The position numbers and the translations under genes are program-made. This document shows, piece after piece, positions 18,701 to 25,761 of a stretch of 64,000 nt of DNA. Every line of letters starts with the position of its first letter. The stretch's first letter is position 1. The notes beneath the pieces were generated by a model. It was not told the DNA's origin, ran no database searches, and was given only the letters and a program-made list of their open reading frames with translations. The DNA is from Profundibacter sp033851955 (lineage in GTDB: Bacteria; Pseudomonadota; Alphaproteobacteria; Rhodobacterales; Rhodobacteraceae): positions 30,509 through 94,508 of the forward strand of contig JAWSVK010000018.1 of assembly GCA_033851955.1 (NCBI GenBank). Reading direction: 5' to 3'.

Positions 18701-19202
18701 TGGGCCAGCCTACTTGACCCGTTTTCTAAAACATTCAGCGCCCCAGAACACAGGCAACGACGGCGTGCTTGATGTCACCAAAGTGCAAGACCTGATAACA
18801 AAAGCACGGGTTGAAGTTGAGCTTTCGGCCAGTGACCTCCCTGGCCCGACCGGTGAATCCAATCGATTGACCCATCAGGCGCGTCGGCCCGTTTTATGCT
18901 TAGGCCCCTCATCAAAAACCGCCGAGCAGCAGGCCAAATCGGTGCAGGAGTTGGGCGGCATTGCGGTGCTGGCCAACGGGCTTGTGCCCGAGGCGCTCAG
19001 CACCCTCACCGGGTTTTCCGCCGCCGTTTATTGGGGCGAAGCGAGCCGCGTCTATGTGCAAGCGCTTGCCAAACGTAACGGCGCGATCCTGCCACTGATC
19101 ACGGGCGGCGTAACTATTGCGGACACCCAGTTGGAACGTCACACTTGCATCGACACGACGGCATCCGGCGGCAACGCGGCGCTGTTGGCCGAAGCTGGGT
19201 AA
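15786..19202 (+). CDS. putA: Bifunctional proline dehydrogenase / delta-1-pyrroline-5-carboxylate dehydrogenase
   Basis: A 1138-residue trifunctional-length PutA without an N-terminal ribbon-helix-helix, so it should not bind DNA itself. The FAD proline dehydrogenase barrel spans roughly residues 120-480 (MVRLVKGAYWDTEIK, FATHNAHT, YEFQRLHGMGE). The aldehyde dehydrogenase domain spans roughly 530-990 (SPWNFPLAIFSGQIAAALATGN, FTGSTATALKI, catalytic Cys in SAGQRCSALR). A C-terminal domain of about 140 residues follows. It oxidises proline to glutamate at the inner membrane, passing electrons to quinone and NAD. Divergent from the Lrp regulator. Confidence 0.96.
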   Translation: MLSAHRRKIDATLHADEAGTVASLTKSAALTATTRHQISARATQLVRDIRSSAKPGLMEVFLAEYGLSTDEGIALMCLAEALLRVPDASTIDALIEDKLAPSNWGKHLGKSSSSLVNASTWALMLTGKVLDEDEATPSIASHLRGAVKRLGEPVIRTAVARAMREMGRQFVLGEDIVKAMKRARKMEDDGYTYSYDMLGEAARTDADAARYHLAYSAAITSIASACTHDDIRQNPGISVKLSALHPRYEVAQKSRVIEQLVPRVRALAGLAKSAGMGFNIDAEEADRLSLSLDVIEAVLSDPSLAGWDGFGVVVQAFGQRAGPTIDYLYALSQKLDRRIMVRLVKGAYWDTEIKLAQVEGLEGFPVFTQKTSTDISYISNARRLLGMTDRIYPQFATHNAHTVAAILEMADGADTYEFQRLHGMGERLHDIVLQAEQTRCRVYAPVGAHRDLLAYLVRRLLENGANSSFVNQIVDEDVAPEIVAADPFESVFSPSNIKTGPQLFSPERRNSKGWDLSDVPTLQTIEAARAPYRIASFTAGPLINGKFIKSKSVPVENPADHSDTVGHVTWATAKDVDTAISGARTWDIPAAKRAEVLNKAADLYEQNFGQIFAILSREAGKTLPDAVGEVREAVDFLRYYAAQSLNHTLSPIGLFTCISPWNFPLAIFSGQIAAALATGNATLAKPSEQTPLIAHFAVSLLHKAGVPTGALQLLTGDGMIGAALTSDPRIGGVCFTGSTATALKIRATMADNLAPGAPLIAETGGLNAMIVDSTALPEQAVSDIVMSAFQSAGQRCSALRCLYVQEDIAAGITKMLQGAMQELSVGSPWDLSCDVGPVIDDTARSAIDTYIETAKSQGRLIKQLPCPKGGYFIPPTLIRVTSIADMKREIFGPVLHIATFKASELDRVINGINATGYGLTFGLHTRIDDRVQYITERVNAGNIYVNRNQIGAVVGSQPFGGEGLSGTGPKAGGPAYLTRFLKHSAPQNTGNDGVLDVTKVQDLITKARVEVELSASDLPGPTGESNRLTHQARRPVLCLGPSSKTAEQQAKSVQELGGIAVLANGLVPEALSTLTGFSAAVYWGEASRVYVQALAKRNGAILPLITGGVTIADTQLERHTCIDTTASGGNAALLAEAG

Positions 19203-19210
19203 CATTGGTT

Positions 19211-19265
19211 GCGACGCCTAACGGCGTCGCCCCAAGCGCTTTGGCCCCGCTGGGCCCAAAGCGCT
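19211..19265 (+). terminator. Tandem hairpins downstream of putA
   Basis: Two perfect stems lie 9 nt past the putA stop. GCGACGCC/GGCGTCGC (19211-19230) has a 4-nt loop. AGCGCTTTGG/CCAAAGCGCT (19235-19265) has an 11-nt loop. No T tract follows directly, so they may be mRNA-stabilising or factor-dependent termination hairpins rather than a simple intrinsic terminator. Confidence 0.55.
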
Positions 19266-19268
19266 GAT

Positions 19269-19297
19269 GCCTGCGGCGCAGGTATTTAAAGCAAGAA
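19269..19297 (+). repeat. Short dispersed intergenic repeat, copy 2
   Basis: GCCTGCGGCGCAGGTATTT followed by an A-rich stretch, downstream of putA on the same strand. The CCTGC/GCAGG arms pair. It matches the copies at 2729, 35953 and 37286, with the ATATTT replaced by GTATTT. Confidence 0.5.
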
Positions 19298-19385
19298 GAA
19301 GGGAGGAAAGTTTGCGCTTTCGTTTCATCACACAATCTAAATCTGCGCCCTTGACCCTGATAAGCGTATCGGCGAAGTTCTCTAT

Positions 19386-20129
19386 ATGTTTCCTATTCGT
19401 GATCACAACCCGTCCCTGAAAACGCCCTATGTCACCTATGCTTTGATGGCGGTGAATATTTTGGTGTTCCTGACCTATTGGTCCAACCTGCATAACCCGC
19501 AAATCATCAACAGATTTTTCTATGATTGGGCGATGGTGCCCCAGTTGGTGACCGAAGGAGACCACTTTTATTCAATGATTTCGGCGATGTTTCTGCATGG
19601 CGGCTTTATGCATCTGGCCGGTAACATGCTGTTTTTGTGGATCTTTGGCGACAACCTAGAAGAACAACTGGGCCATGTGCGTTATCTGCTGTTCTACTTC
19701 GCCGTCGGCTTGGCCGCTGGCTTTGCACAAATTCTGGCTGATCCTTCATCGCCCGTACCAGTGGTTGGCGCTTCGGGCGCTATTGCGGGGGTGATGGGCG
19801 CCTATTTGCTCCTGTTCCCCAAGGCGAAGATTGACATCCTGATCATCATCGTGGTGTTTTTCCGAATCTTTCCTGTGCCAGCTTGGATCATGTTGGGCCT
19901 GTGGTTTGCGATCCAATTGTTCAGCGGCGTATCCATCAGTTCTGAGGGCGGCGGCGTTGCCTACTGGGAGCACGCAGGCGGATTTATTGCTGGAATGTTG
20001 TTCATTGTGCCGCTTTGGTTGCGGCTGGGCGGCACGACCTATTGGAACGTCAACCATGGCCACCCACCGCATCCTGATGCCAAATACGAACTCTCATCCT
20101 CCCGCATTCCCAGAATAAAGAGACGCTAA
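19386..20129 (+). CDS. Rhomboid family intramembrane serine protease
   Basis: A 247-residue polytopic protein. The rhomboid hallmarks are in order: HLAGNMLFLWIFGDNLEEQLG (loop/second helix), the catalytic serine in PVVGASGAIAGVMGAYL (GxSG), and the catalytic histidine in WEHAGGFIAGML. Rhomboids cleave substrate transmembrane segments inside the lipid bilayer; the substrate here is unknown. The stop overlaps the start of the following GFA gene as TAATG, so the two are coupled. Confidence 0.93.
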   Translation: MFPIRDHNPSLKTPYVTYALMAVNILVFLTYWSNLHNPQIINRFFYDWAMVPQLVTEGDHFYSMISAMFLHGGFMHLAGNMLFLWIFGDNLEEQLGHVRYLLFYFAVGLAAGFAQILADPSSPVPVVGASGAIAGVMGAYLLLFPKAKIDILIIIVVFFRIFPVPAWIMLGLWFAIQLFSGVSISSEGGGVAYWEHAGGFIAGMLFIVPLWLRLGGTTYWNVNHGHPPHPDAKYELSSSRIPRIKRR

Positions 20130-20494
20130 TGTCCCCTCATAAACTGACCTGCCATTGCGGCGCAGTTGAACTGGCCGTGGAATTAACCGACGGTCTTAAC
20201 ACCGCGCGCCGCTGCGACTGTTCCTTTTGCCGTCGTCGCGGGGCGATTGCCGTTTCCGCCCCGCTTGAGGGTGTCGAAGTTGTCAAAGGCACTGACAAGC
20301 TGACGCTTTACACTTGGGGTACGGGTGCCGCCAAACATTATTTTTGTGCGATCTGTGGCAATTACACCCATCATCAACGCCGCTCTAATCCGAATGAATT
20401 TGGCGTCAATGTTGCGGGTATTGAAGGTGTTAATCCCAGCGATCTTGGCGATGTGCCATGGAGCGACGGCGTAAACCACCCTTCAGATAAGTAA
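20129..20494 (+). CDS. GFA family zinc protein
   Basis: A 121-residue GFA-fold protein: CHCGAVELAVEL at the N-terminus, CDCSFCRRRGA, and CAICGNYTHHQRRSNPNEFGVN, giving the expected set of metal-binding cysteines. The YTHHQRRS variant after the last CxxC distinguishes it from the other two GFA proteins here. Function is unproven for this group. Coupled to the rhomboid gene upstream. Confidence 0.85.
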   Translation: MSPHKLTCHCGAVELAVELTDGLNTARRCDCSFCRRRGAIAVSAPLEGVEVVKGTDKLTLYTWGTGAAKHYFCAICGNYTHHQRRSNPNEFGVNVAGIEGVNPSDLGDVPWSDGVNHPSDK

Positions 20495-20510
20495 ATGATT
20501 TTAAATCATT
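20494..20510. terminator. AT-rich palindrome at the end of the GFA gene
   Basis: AATGATTT-T-AAATCATT is a perfect 8-bp inverted repeat with a single-base centre, overlapping the last base of the stop codon. It lacks a GC stem and T tract, so it may be a protein-binding site or weak stop signal. From 20511 to 20720 no convincing gene is seen; a 39-codon hydrophobic reading frame from about 20578 is too weak to call. Confidence 0.35.
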
Positions 20511-20720
20511 ATGTCATTTGGCATTGATTCATTTGTTGGCGTAGGCGTCAAGTTCGTCGTTGACCCAATGATTGGCTATGGCCGCACTCGCAGCAACCGG
20601 CGGCTATGTTGTGACGCAACAATTGGCCGGCGATTTTGGACTCCATTCAATCACCCTGAGTTGGCAATTCATCATATCGGTGATGGCGCTTCGGTGACGA
20701 TTTAGCTGGTGCAGGGCTAG

Positions 20721-20785
20721 CCGCTCATCAGCCCTCGCGGGCTTTTTCGCTCCAACGAAGAGCGCCCGCACGGGAGCGATGAGTG
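20721..20785. repeat. Large-hairpin intergenic repeat, copy 1
   Basis: An imperfect palindrome starting CCGCTCATCAGCC and ending GGGAGCGATGAG, with an inner CGCTCC/GAAGAGCG region. Related copies lie directly after valS (31458-31521) and after cobQ (58515-58589). Here it lies just downstream of the inositol monophosphatase gene (minus strand). Confidence 0.6.
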
Positions 20786-20790
20786 ATCTG

Positions 20791-21579
20791 CTAGCTTTGG
20801 CGAATGACCTTGCTGAATTTATCAAAGATCGGCTCGTTCGAGCAAATCACGGCACCATCTTCCAAAATGTCGCCGCCCTTATTCAGCGGTTCAACCAGCC
20901 CACCGGCCTCGCGTACAATCACCAGCCCGGCCGCCAGATCCCACGAATGCAGGCTGCGCTCCCAAAATCCGTCATACCGGCCAGCCGCCACATAGGCCAG
21001 ATCCAGCGCCGCAGAACCAAAGCGCCGCACTCCGGCACATGTGGGCAATATCCGCGCCAAATCCTGTAAGGTTTCCGGCAAATCCGCCCGCCCGCCAAAT
21101 GGCAGACCCGTGGCAAAGATCGACTCAATCATCCGTTGACGTCCCGAAACCCGCAACCGGCTTTCATTCAACCAAGCGCCTTGGCCCTTTTCGGCAAAGA
21201 ACATCTCGTCCTTGGTCGGGTCATACACCACACCTGCGACAATCTCGCCCTTATGCTCCAGCCCGATCGACACCGCCCAATGCGGTAATCCGTGCAGATA
21301 ATTCGTGGTGCCATCCAACGGATCAACGATCCAGCGGCGTGTCGGATCTTCGCCATCCACTGGTGCGGATTCTTCGCCAACCCAACCATACATTGGACGC
21401 CCGCCCATCAGCTCTTCACGGATGATCGCCTCGGCCTCAATATCAGCCTTGGAAACAAAGTCACCTGCCCCCTTCACCGAAACCTGCAAGTTTTCAACTT
21501 CACGAAAATCTTTCGACAACGAGCGGCCCGCCGCACGCGCTGCTTTCATCATCAGGTTTACATTGGCGCTCATTGCCAT
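20791..21579 (-). CDS. suhB: Inositol monophosphatase family protein (SuhB-like)
   Basis: A 262-residue Mg-dependent phosphatase. Metal-binding motifs are WIVDPLDGTTNYLHGLPHWAVSIG and, near the C-terminus, WDLAAGLVIVREAGG; the upstream Glu is in VGEESAP. It hydrolyses myo-inositol-1-phosphate or related sugar/nucleotide phosphates; SuhB also binds rRNA antitermination complexes in E. coli. The ATG at 21579 is chosen for AAAGGAG 8 nt upstream; a longer N-terminal extension exists but lacks support. Confidence 0.9.
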   Translation of the reverse strand: MAMSANVNLMMKAARAAGRSLSKDFREVENLQVSVKGAGDFVSKADIEAEAIIREELMGGRPMYGWVGEESAPVDGEDPTRRWIVDPLDGTTNYLHGLPHWAVSIGLEHKGEIVAGVVYDPTKDEMFFAEKGQGAWLNESRLRVSGRQRMIESIFATGLPFGGRADLPETLQDLARILPTCAGVRRFGSAALDLAYVAAGRYDGFWERSLHSWDLAAGLVIVREAGGLVEPLNKGGDILEDGAVICSNEPIFDKFSKVIRQS

Positions 21580-21656
21580 GGGACAGACTCCTTTGGGATT
21601 ACGAAGGCCGTATATACACCCCCGCGCCAAACGCACAAGTGCCCGTCATTAGCAGA

Positions 21657-22718
21657 TCAGTAAAATAATCTCGCCTCATGGGATTTGATCGTCGGGCGCA
21701 CCGACCCGCCATAGCCTTCAATGCCCATGGCTCGCAATTCAGGAAACAGGTTTAGAATTTCCTCGCGTGCGGGTTGCGCCAAAGTCGTCCAACCCTGCTG
21801 TCCGGGGTGAAAGCTCTCGGTTTCAATACCAGCCGAATAGACCAATTCATGTTGATCAAACAGGATGTGGAAATACTCCACCTCGCCGCCGACCTCGCGG
21901 ATGATTGTATCGCCATTCACCAGACTTTTGGCTGATGCCAAGACCTCGGGCTGCCCGAAAAACAACTCTGCCCGCCAACCGGACAACATTACCCTGTGCT
22001 GTTGGGACACGCGCAACGGTTTGTCATTGCCCAATGCGCCCGTGTTGAACCGGATCGGTGCAAAATCGCCTTTTGCCGCAACCCGCCGATTGCCAACCCA
22101 GCGCAAAGGCTGAAAACCATTATCAACTGTCCGCAACAGATCGCCTGCCTTCAAACTTTCGATCGGGACCGGCCCGTTTTCGGTTTCTATTTCTGTGCCG
22201 CGCACAAAACAGGTGACAAAATTCCAATCCTGACGATCCGTCGTAAGGCCTGCATAGGTGTCACCGACCAGGCTGTCCAAAGTGATTGATCGGATCGGCC
22301 CCGCCTCGAGCGCAACTTGATCGGCACCGGCCGAAAATTCTGGCGCAAGGTAGGCGTTGCCATTCGCATCTTGATACAGAACGGCCGTATAGGTCGCCGT
22401 TGTGCCATCGATATAGGTGATTGTCGCGTTATAGATCGCCGTACTGTCAAACGTCTGCGCCGCTCCGCCGTCAATCGAAAACTGGTCTGCTGGCGAATTA
22501 TTGGTGCTATATGACGTCCCAGAAACCGTCCCGACCGGTGCCATAGTGACAAAATCATTGACCAGCGCGTTACCTGCACTGCCAAATGTCATCCCAACCA
22601 GCCCAGAGGCATTTTCAGCGGTGTCGTTACCCTCAATGGTGTCCATGTCCGCCAAGACACCAATACTAATTACACTAAACGTTGTTGGCACAAAGCTCAC
22701 TCCTAAAGAAACAGCCAT
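21657..22718 (-). CDS. Hint-domain (Hedgehog/intein-type) protein
   Basis: A 353-residue protein. Residues 1-165 are acidic and rich in Gly, Thr and Ser, like secreted or surface proteins. Residues about 168-330 are a Hint_2 domain: it starts with the nucleophile Cys in CFVRGTEIETENGPVPIESLKAGDLLRTVDNGFQPLRWVG, has the SQQHRVMLSG histidine motif, and ends with YFHILFDQHELVYSAGIETESFHPG. Hint domains self-cleave proteins in inteins and Hedgehog; in Rhodobacterales these single-Hint proteins are common but uncharacterised. No signal peptide is seen. A second one is at 52359. Confidence 0.85.
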   Translation of the reverse strand: MAVSLGVSFVPTTFSVISIGVLADMDTIEGNDTAENASGLVGMTFGSAGNALVNDFVTMAPVGTVSGTSYSTNNSPADQFSIDGGAAQTFDSTAIYNATITYIDGTTATYTAVLYQDANGNAYLAPEFSAGADQVALEAGPIRSITLDSLVGDTYAGLTTDRQDWNFVTCFVRGTEIETENGPVPIESLKAGDLLRTVDNGFQPLRWVGNRRVAAKGDFAPIRFNTGALGNDKPLRVSQQHRVMLSGWRAELFFGQPEVLASAKSLVNGDTIIREVGGEVEYFHILFDQHELVYSAGIETESFHPGQQGWTTLAQPAREEILNLFPELRAMGIEGYGGSVRPTIKSHEARLFY

Positions 22719-22825
22719 TTTCAGGCATTTCAGAAGGAATTAATTGCAGTTTTAGACAAAATTAGGGCGAATGTTCGGTATTGCTATTATTGCTATTACA
22801 GGGACGATATTTCCATTATTCAGCC

Positions 22826-23746
22826 CTAGGGTTTCGGGCCATCGCCGCGTTGCAATTTCACCGGAATCGTTCGCGCCAAACGCAGTAAATGCGCCATATA
22901 CGGCTTGGTGGCTTCCTCCTCGCGGATCGCTGCAAACAGCCGCCGCGTCAACCCGTCCTTGGTCAAGGGCAGCGTGACATAATCAGAATTATATCGAACC
23001 TCGCGCACCACCCAGTCGGGCAATACCGCCACCCCGCGATTGGACGCCACCAACAGCAAAATCACCGCCGTCAATTCCACAGATCGGATCGCTGCAGGCT
23101 CCACTTTGGCAGGGCCCAACAATTCGGTGAAGGCATCCAGCTTGCTGCGCTCTACCGGATAAGCAATCAAAGTCTGGTCCTTGAAATCCGCCGCCTCAAT
23201 ATAGGTCTTTTTCGCCAGCGGGTTCTTGGCGGCAGCGACAAACACCGGTTCATAGTCAAACAATGGCATGAATTGGACATCAGGCAATTCTGCAGGATCA
23301 GATGAAATCACCAAATCTACCTGCTCTTTTTGCAATGCCGTCAGCGCGTCAAATGACAGACCCGCTTTGATATCCACGTCCACATCCGGCCAGGCTTTGC
23401 GAAATTCCTCTAAAACCGGAAACAACCACTCGAAACAAGCATGGCATTCAATTGCGATATGTAAACGTCCAGCGCTGCCCGCGTTCAGACCCGCGAAATC
23501 ATCTTGGATAGCGTCAATTTCGGGCAACACCTTATTGGCCAACTCCAACAATCTAAAGCCCGCTGCCGACAGGCGTAAAGGCTTGGTACGACGGGCAAAA
23601 AGGCTGATCTGGGTTTGGTCCTCCAACCCTTTAATCTGGTGGCTAAGCGCTGATTGGGTGATGTTCATCACTTCAGCCGCCCGCGCCAATCCACCGGTCT
23701 CGTGGATCGCTCGGATTGTCCTAAGATGGCGCAATTCCAGATGCAT
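22826..23746 (-). CDS. metR: LysR-family regulator, MetR type
   Basis: A 306-residue LysR protein. An N-terminal HTH (LRHLRTIRAIHETGGLARAAEVMNITQSALSHQIKGLE) is followed by the MetR-like effector domain IAIECHACFEWLFPVLEEF, FDALTALQKEQVDLVISSD, FDYEPVFVAA and LIAYPVERSKLD. These segments match MetR, which senses homocysteine and activates methionine genes. It is divergent from metF, and a perfect MetR box lies between them. Confidence 0.9.
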   Translation of the reverse strand: MHLELRHLRTIRAIHETGGLARAAEVMNITQSALSHQIKGLEDQTQISLFARRTKPLRLSAAGFRLLELANKVLPEIDAIQDDFAGLNAGSAGRLHIAIECHACFEWLFPVLEEFRKAWPDVDVDIKAGLSFDALTALQKEQVDLVISSDPAELPDVQFMPLFDYEPVFVAAAKNPLAKKTYIEAADFKDQTLIAYPVERSKLDAFTELLGPAKVEPAAIRSVELTAVILLLVASNRGVAVLPDWVVREVRYNSDYVTLPLTKDGLTRRLFAAIREEEATKPYMAHLLRLARTIPVKLQRGDGPKP

Positions 23747-23779
23747 TTATCACAAACCTCATATTAATCTTGAGAATTA

Positions 23780-23792
23780 TGAATTTGTTTCA
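23780..23792. promoter_or_regulatory. MetR box between metR and metF
   Basis: TGAATTTGTTTCA fits the TGAA-N5-TTCA consensus for MetR exactly. It is 46 nt upstream of the metF start codon and 33 nt upstream of the metR start on the other strand, so it can serve both genes. Confidence 0.75.
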
Positions 23793-23838
23793 CAATTCCG
23801 ACTGTGCGACAAGGCCCAACAGCATAAAGGAAACACCC

Positions 23839-24705
23839 ATGTCCGCACCACGTATCAGCTTTGAATTCTTCCCGCCCCAATCGCTCGAGGCGTCGTTCCG
23901 GCTGTGGGACACGGTTCAGGTGTTGGCCCCGCTGAACCCAGAATTTGTATCCGTCACCTATGGCGCTGGCGGCACCACCCGCGAGCTGACCCATGATGCT
24001 GTGGCCCTGATCCACAAACAATACGGGTTGAAAGTGGCCGCGCACTTAACTTGCGTGAACTCCACCCGCGACGAAATCCGCGCTATTGCCGACAGCTATG
24101 CCGAAGCAGGCGTGACTGACATCGTGGCCCTGCGCGGCGACGCGCCCAAAGGTTCCACCACCTTCACCGCGGCTGACAACGGCTTTGCCAATTCGATCGA
24201 ATTGATCGAAACCCTGGCCGACAGTGGCAAATTCAACATCCGCGTTGGCGCCTACCCAGAACCACACCCCGAGGCCGCCAACACCGCCGCCGACGTTGAC
24301 TGGCTGAAACGCAAAATCGACGCGGGCGCCACCAGCGCCATCACCCAGTTTTTCTTTGAGGCCGACACGTTCTTTCGCTTTCGCGATGCATGCGAAAAAG
24401 CCGGCATTGATGCGCCGATCATTCCGGGCATCATGCCAATCACCAGCTGGGACGGATTGAAGAAATTCGCCTCAACCTGTGGCACCACCCTGCCCAAGTG
24501 GTTGGACGATGCGTTTATCACGGCCAAACGCGACGGGCGCACCGATCTGCTCTCGACGGCCGTTTGCACTGAACTTTGCTCGGACCTGATTGATGGCGGG
24601 GTTGAGGATTTGCATTTTTACACCCTGAACCGCCCCGAACTGACCCGCGACGTGTGCCATGCCTTAGGTGTAACGCCTTGCGTGTCGTTGGAAAACGTCG
24701 CCTAG
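23839..24705 (+). CDS. metF: 5,10-methylenetetrahydrofolate reductase
   Basis: A 288-residue FAD enzyme reducing 5,10-methylene-THF to 5-methyl-THF, the methyl donor for methionine. Motifs are ISFEFFPPQS at the N-terminus, FVSVTYGAGGTTRE, VAHLTCVNSTRDEI, DIVALRGDAPKG (loop binding folate/FAD) and the FFFEADTFFRF segment. The ATG at 23839 is preceded by AAAGGAAA. It is divergent from its likely activator MetR. Confidence 0.96.
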   Translation: MSAPRISFEFFPPQSLEASFRLWDTVQVLAPLNPEFVSVTYGAGGTTRELTHDAVALIHKQYGLKVAAHLTCVNSTRDEIRAIADSYAEAGVTDIVALRGDAPKGSTTFTAADNGFANSIELIETLADSGKFNIRVGAYPEPHPEAANTAADVDWLKRKIDAGATSAITQFFFEADTFFRFRDACEKAGIDAPIIPGIMPITSWDGLKKFASTCGTTLPKWLDDAFITAKRDGRTDLLSTAVCTELCSDLIDGGVEDLHFYTLNRPELTRDVCHALGVTPCVSLENVA

Positions 24706-24735
24706 CCTACCGCGTTGACTATGAAATAATCGGGG

Positions 24736-24753
24736 CATAACGTCCGCGTTATG
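24736..24753. promoter_or_regulatory. Palindrome spanning the GNAT start codon
   Basis: CATAACG-TCCG-CGTTATG is a perfect 7-bp inverted repeat with a 4-nt spacer, and its last three bases are the ATG at 24751. It could hide the start codon in the mRNA or bind a regulator. There is no clear ribosome binding site in front of this ATG. Confidence 0.4.
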
Positions 24754-25248
24754 ATCAGACCAGAATACCTCAGTGATATCGCCGAAATAAAGTCCGTGGT
24801 GACGGCCGCCTTTGCCCCCGTTTCCTACAGCGATGGGTCAGAGCCTGCCATCGTCGACATGTTGCGCGACACAGATGCTTTGCCCCTGTCACTGGTGGCC
24901 GAAAAAGACGGTCAAATCCTCGGTCATATCGCGTTTTCTGCCGTCACCATTGATGGCGAACTCGGCCAGTGGTTCGGGCTTGGCCCCGTCGCAGTGCTGC
25001 CCGACCATCAACGCAGTGGCATTGGCAGCGCCTTGATCAATGCGGGCCTGTCACAGCTCGCAAACTTGGGTGCACAGGGCTGCGTCCTGCTCGGCAACCC
25101 CGCCTATTACGAACGTTTCGGCTTTCGCAAAATCGACGGCCTCACCTTTGCCGACAGCCCCGCCGAATTCTTCCTTGCCCTATCGTTTACAGATGACATC
25201 CCCAGCGGTGACGTCACCTATCACAAAGCGTTCTACCAAACCGCTTGA
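24751..25248 (+). CDS. GNAT family N-acetyltransferase
   Basis: A 165-residue acetyltransferase. The acetyl-CoA binding region is WFGLGPVAVLPDHQRSGIGSALINAGLSQL (the Q/RxxGxG/A motif), followed by GCVLLGNPAYYERFGF, typical of the YhbS-like subgroup. The substrate is unknown. It lies between metF and a thioesterase gene. Confidence 0.88.
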   Translation: MIRPEYLSDIAEIKSVVTAAFAPVSYSDGSEPAIVDMLRDTDALPLSLVAEKDGQILGHIAFSAVTIDGELGQWFGLGPVAVLPDHQRSGIGSALINAGLSQLANLGAQGCVLLGNPAYYERFGFRKIDGLTFADSPAEFFLALSFTDDIPSGDVTYHKAFYQTA

Positions 25249-25281
25249 ACCTTTTATGAAACAGAAAAAGAAGCCCCAACC

Positions 25282-25761
25282 ATGACCATCGCTAAATCCC
25301 GTGAAGACCTGCCAACACTGGCCCAAGCCCTATCGATATCCGGCCTAGAATTTATGCAAAAGATGCTTAGCGGCGAATTTTCAGGCCCGCCAATAGCGGG
25401 TGTGCTGAACTATCAAGGCCACAGTGTCGAGGCAGGCCGCATGGTGTTTCGCGGCACCCCGAAATTCGCCCACACCAATCCGATGGGCAGCGTGCATGGC
25501 GGCTGGTATGGCACCGTTCTGGACAGCTGTATGGCCTGTGCCGTGATGTCGATGCTGCCAAAGGGGGCGGTCTATACAACGCTCGAATATAAGGTCAACA
25601 TCACGCGCGCCATCCCCGAAGGCATGGAGGTCGAGGCCATCGGCACCATCCAACACATGGGCCGCACAACTGGTGTTGCCAATGGCGAAATTCGCGGCGT
25701 AGAAGACGGCAAGCTCTACGCCACCGGCTCCACCACCTGCCTGATTATGACACCGCCCTAA
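25282..25761 (+). CDS. PaaI-family hotdog thioesterase
   Basis: A 159-residue hotdog-fold protein. Family motif: HTNPMGSVHGGWYGTVLDSCMACAVMSMLPKGAVYTTLEYKVNITRAI. The G-S-V-H-G-G segment plus the central helix Asp/Ser carry the catalytic residues in PaaI-type acyl-CoA thioesterases. It starts 33 nt after the GNAT gene and overlaps the 3' end of the convergent DUF2235 gene by 4 nt. Confidence 0.88.
   Translation: MTIAKSREDLPTLAQALSISGLEFMQKMLSGEFSGPPIAGVLNYQGHSVEAGRMVFRGTPKFAHTNPMGSVHGGWYGTVLDSCMACAVMSMLPKGAVYTTLEYKVNITRAIPEGMEVEAIGTIQHMGRTTGVANGEIRGVEDGKLYATGSTTCLIMTPP

Noticed and set aside
20511..20705. 64-codon frame after the GFA gene
   Set aside because: Composition is irregular, there is no homology I recognise, and a competing hydrophobic frame overlaps it.
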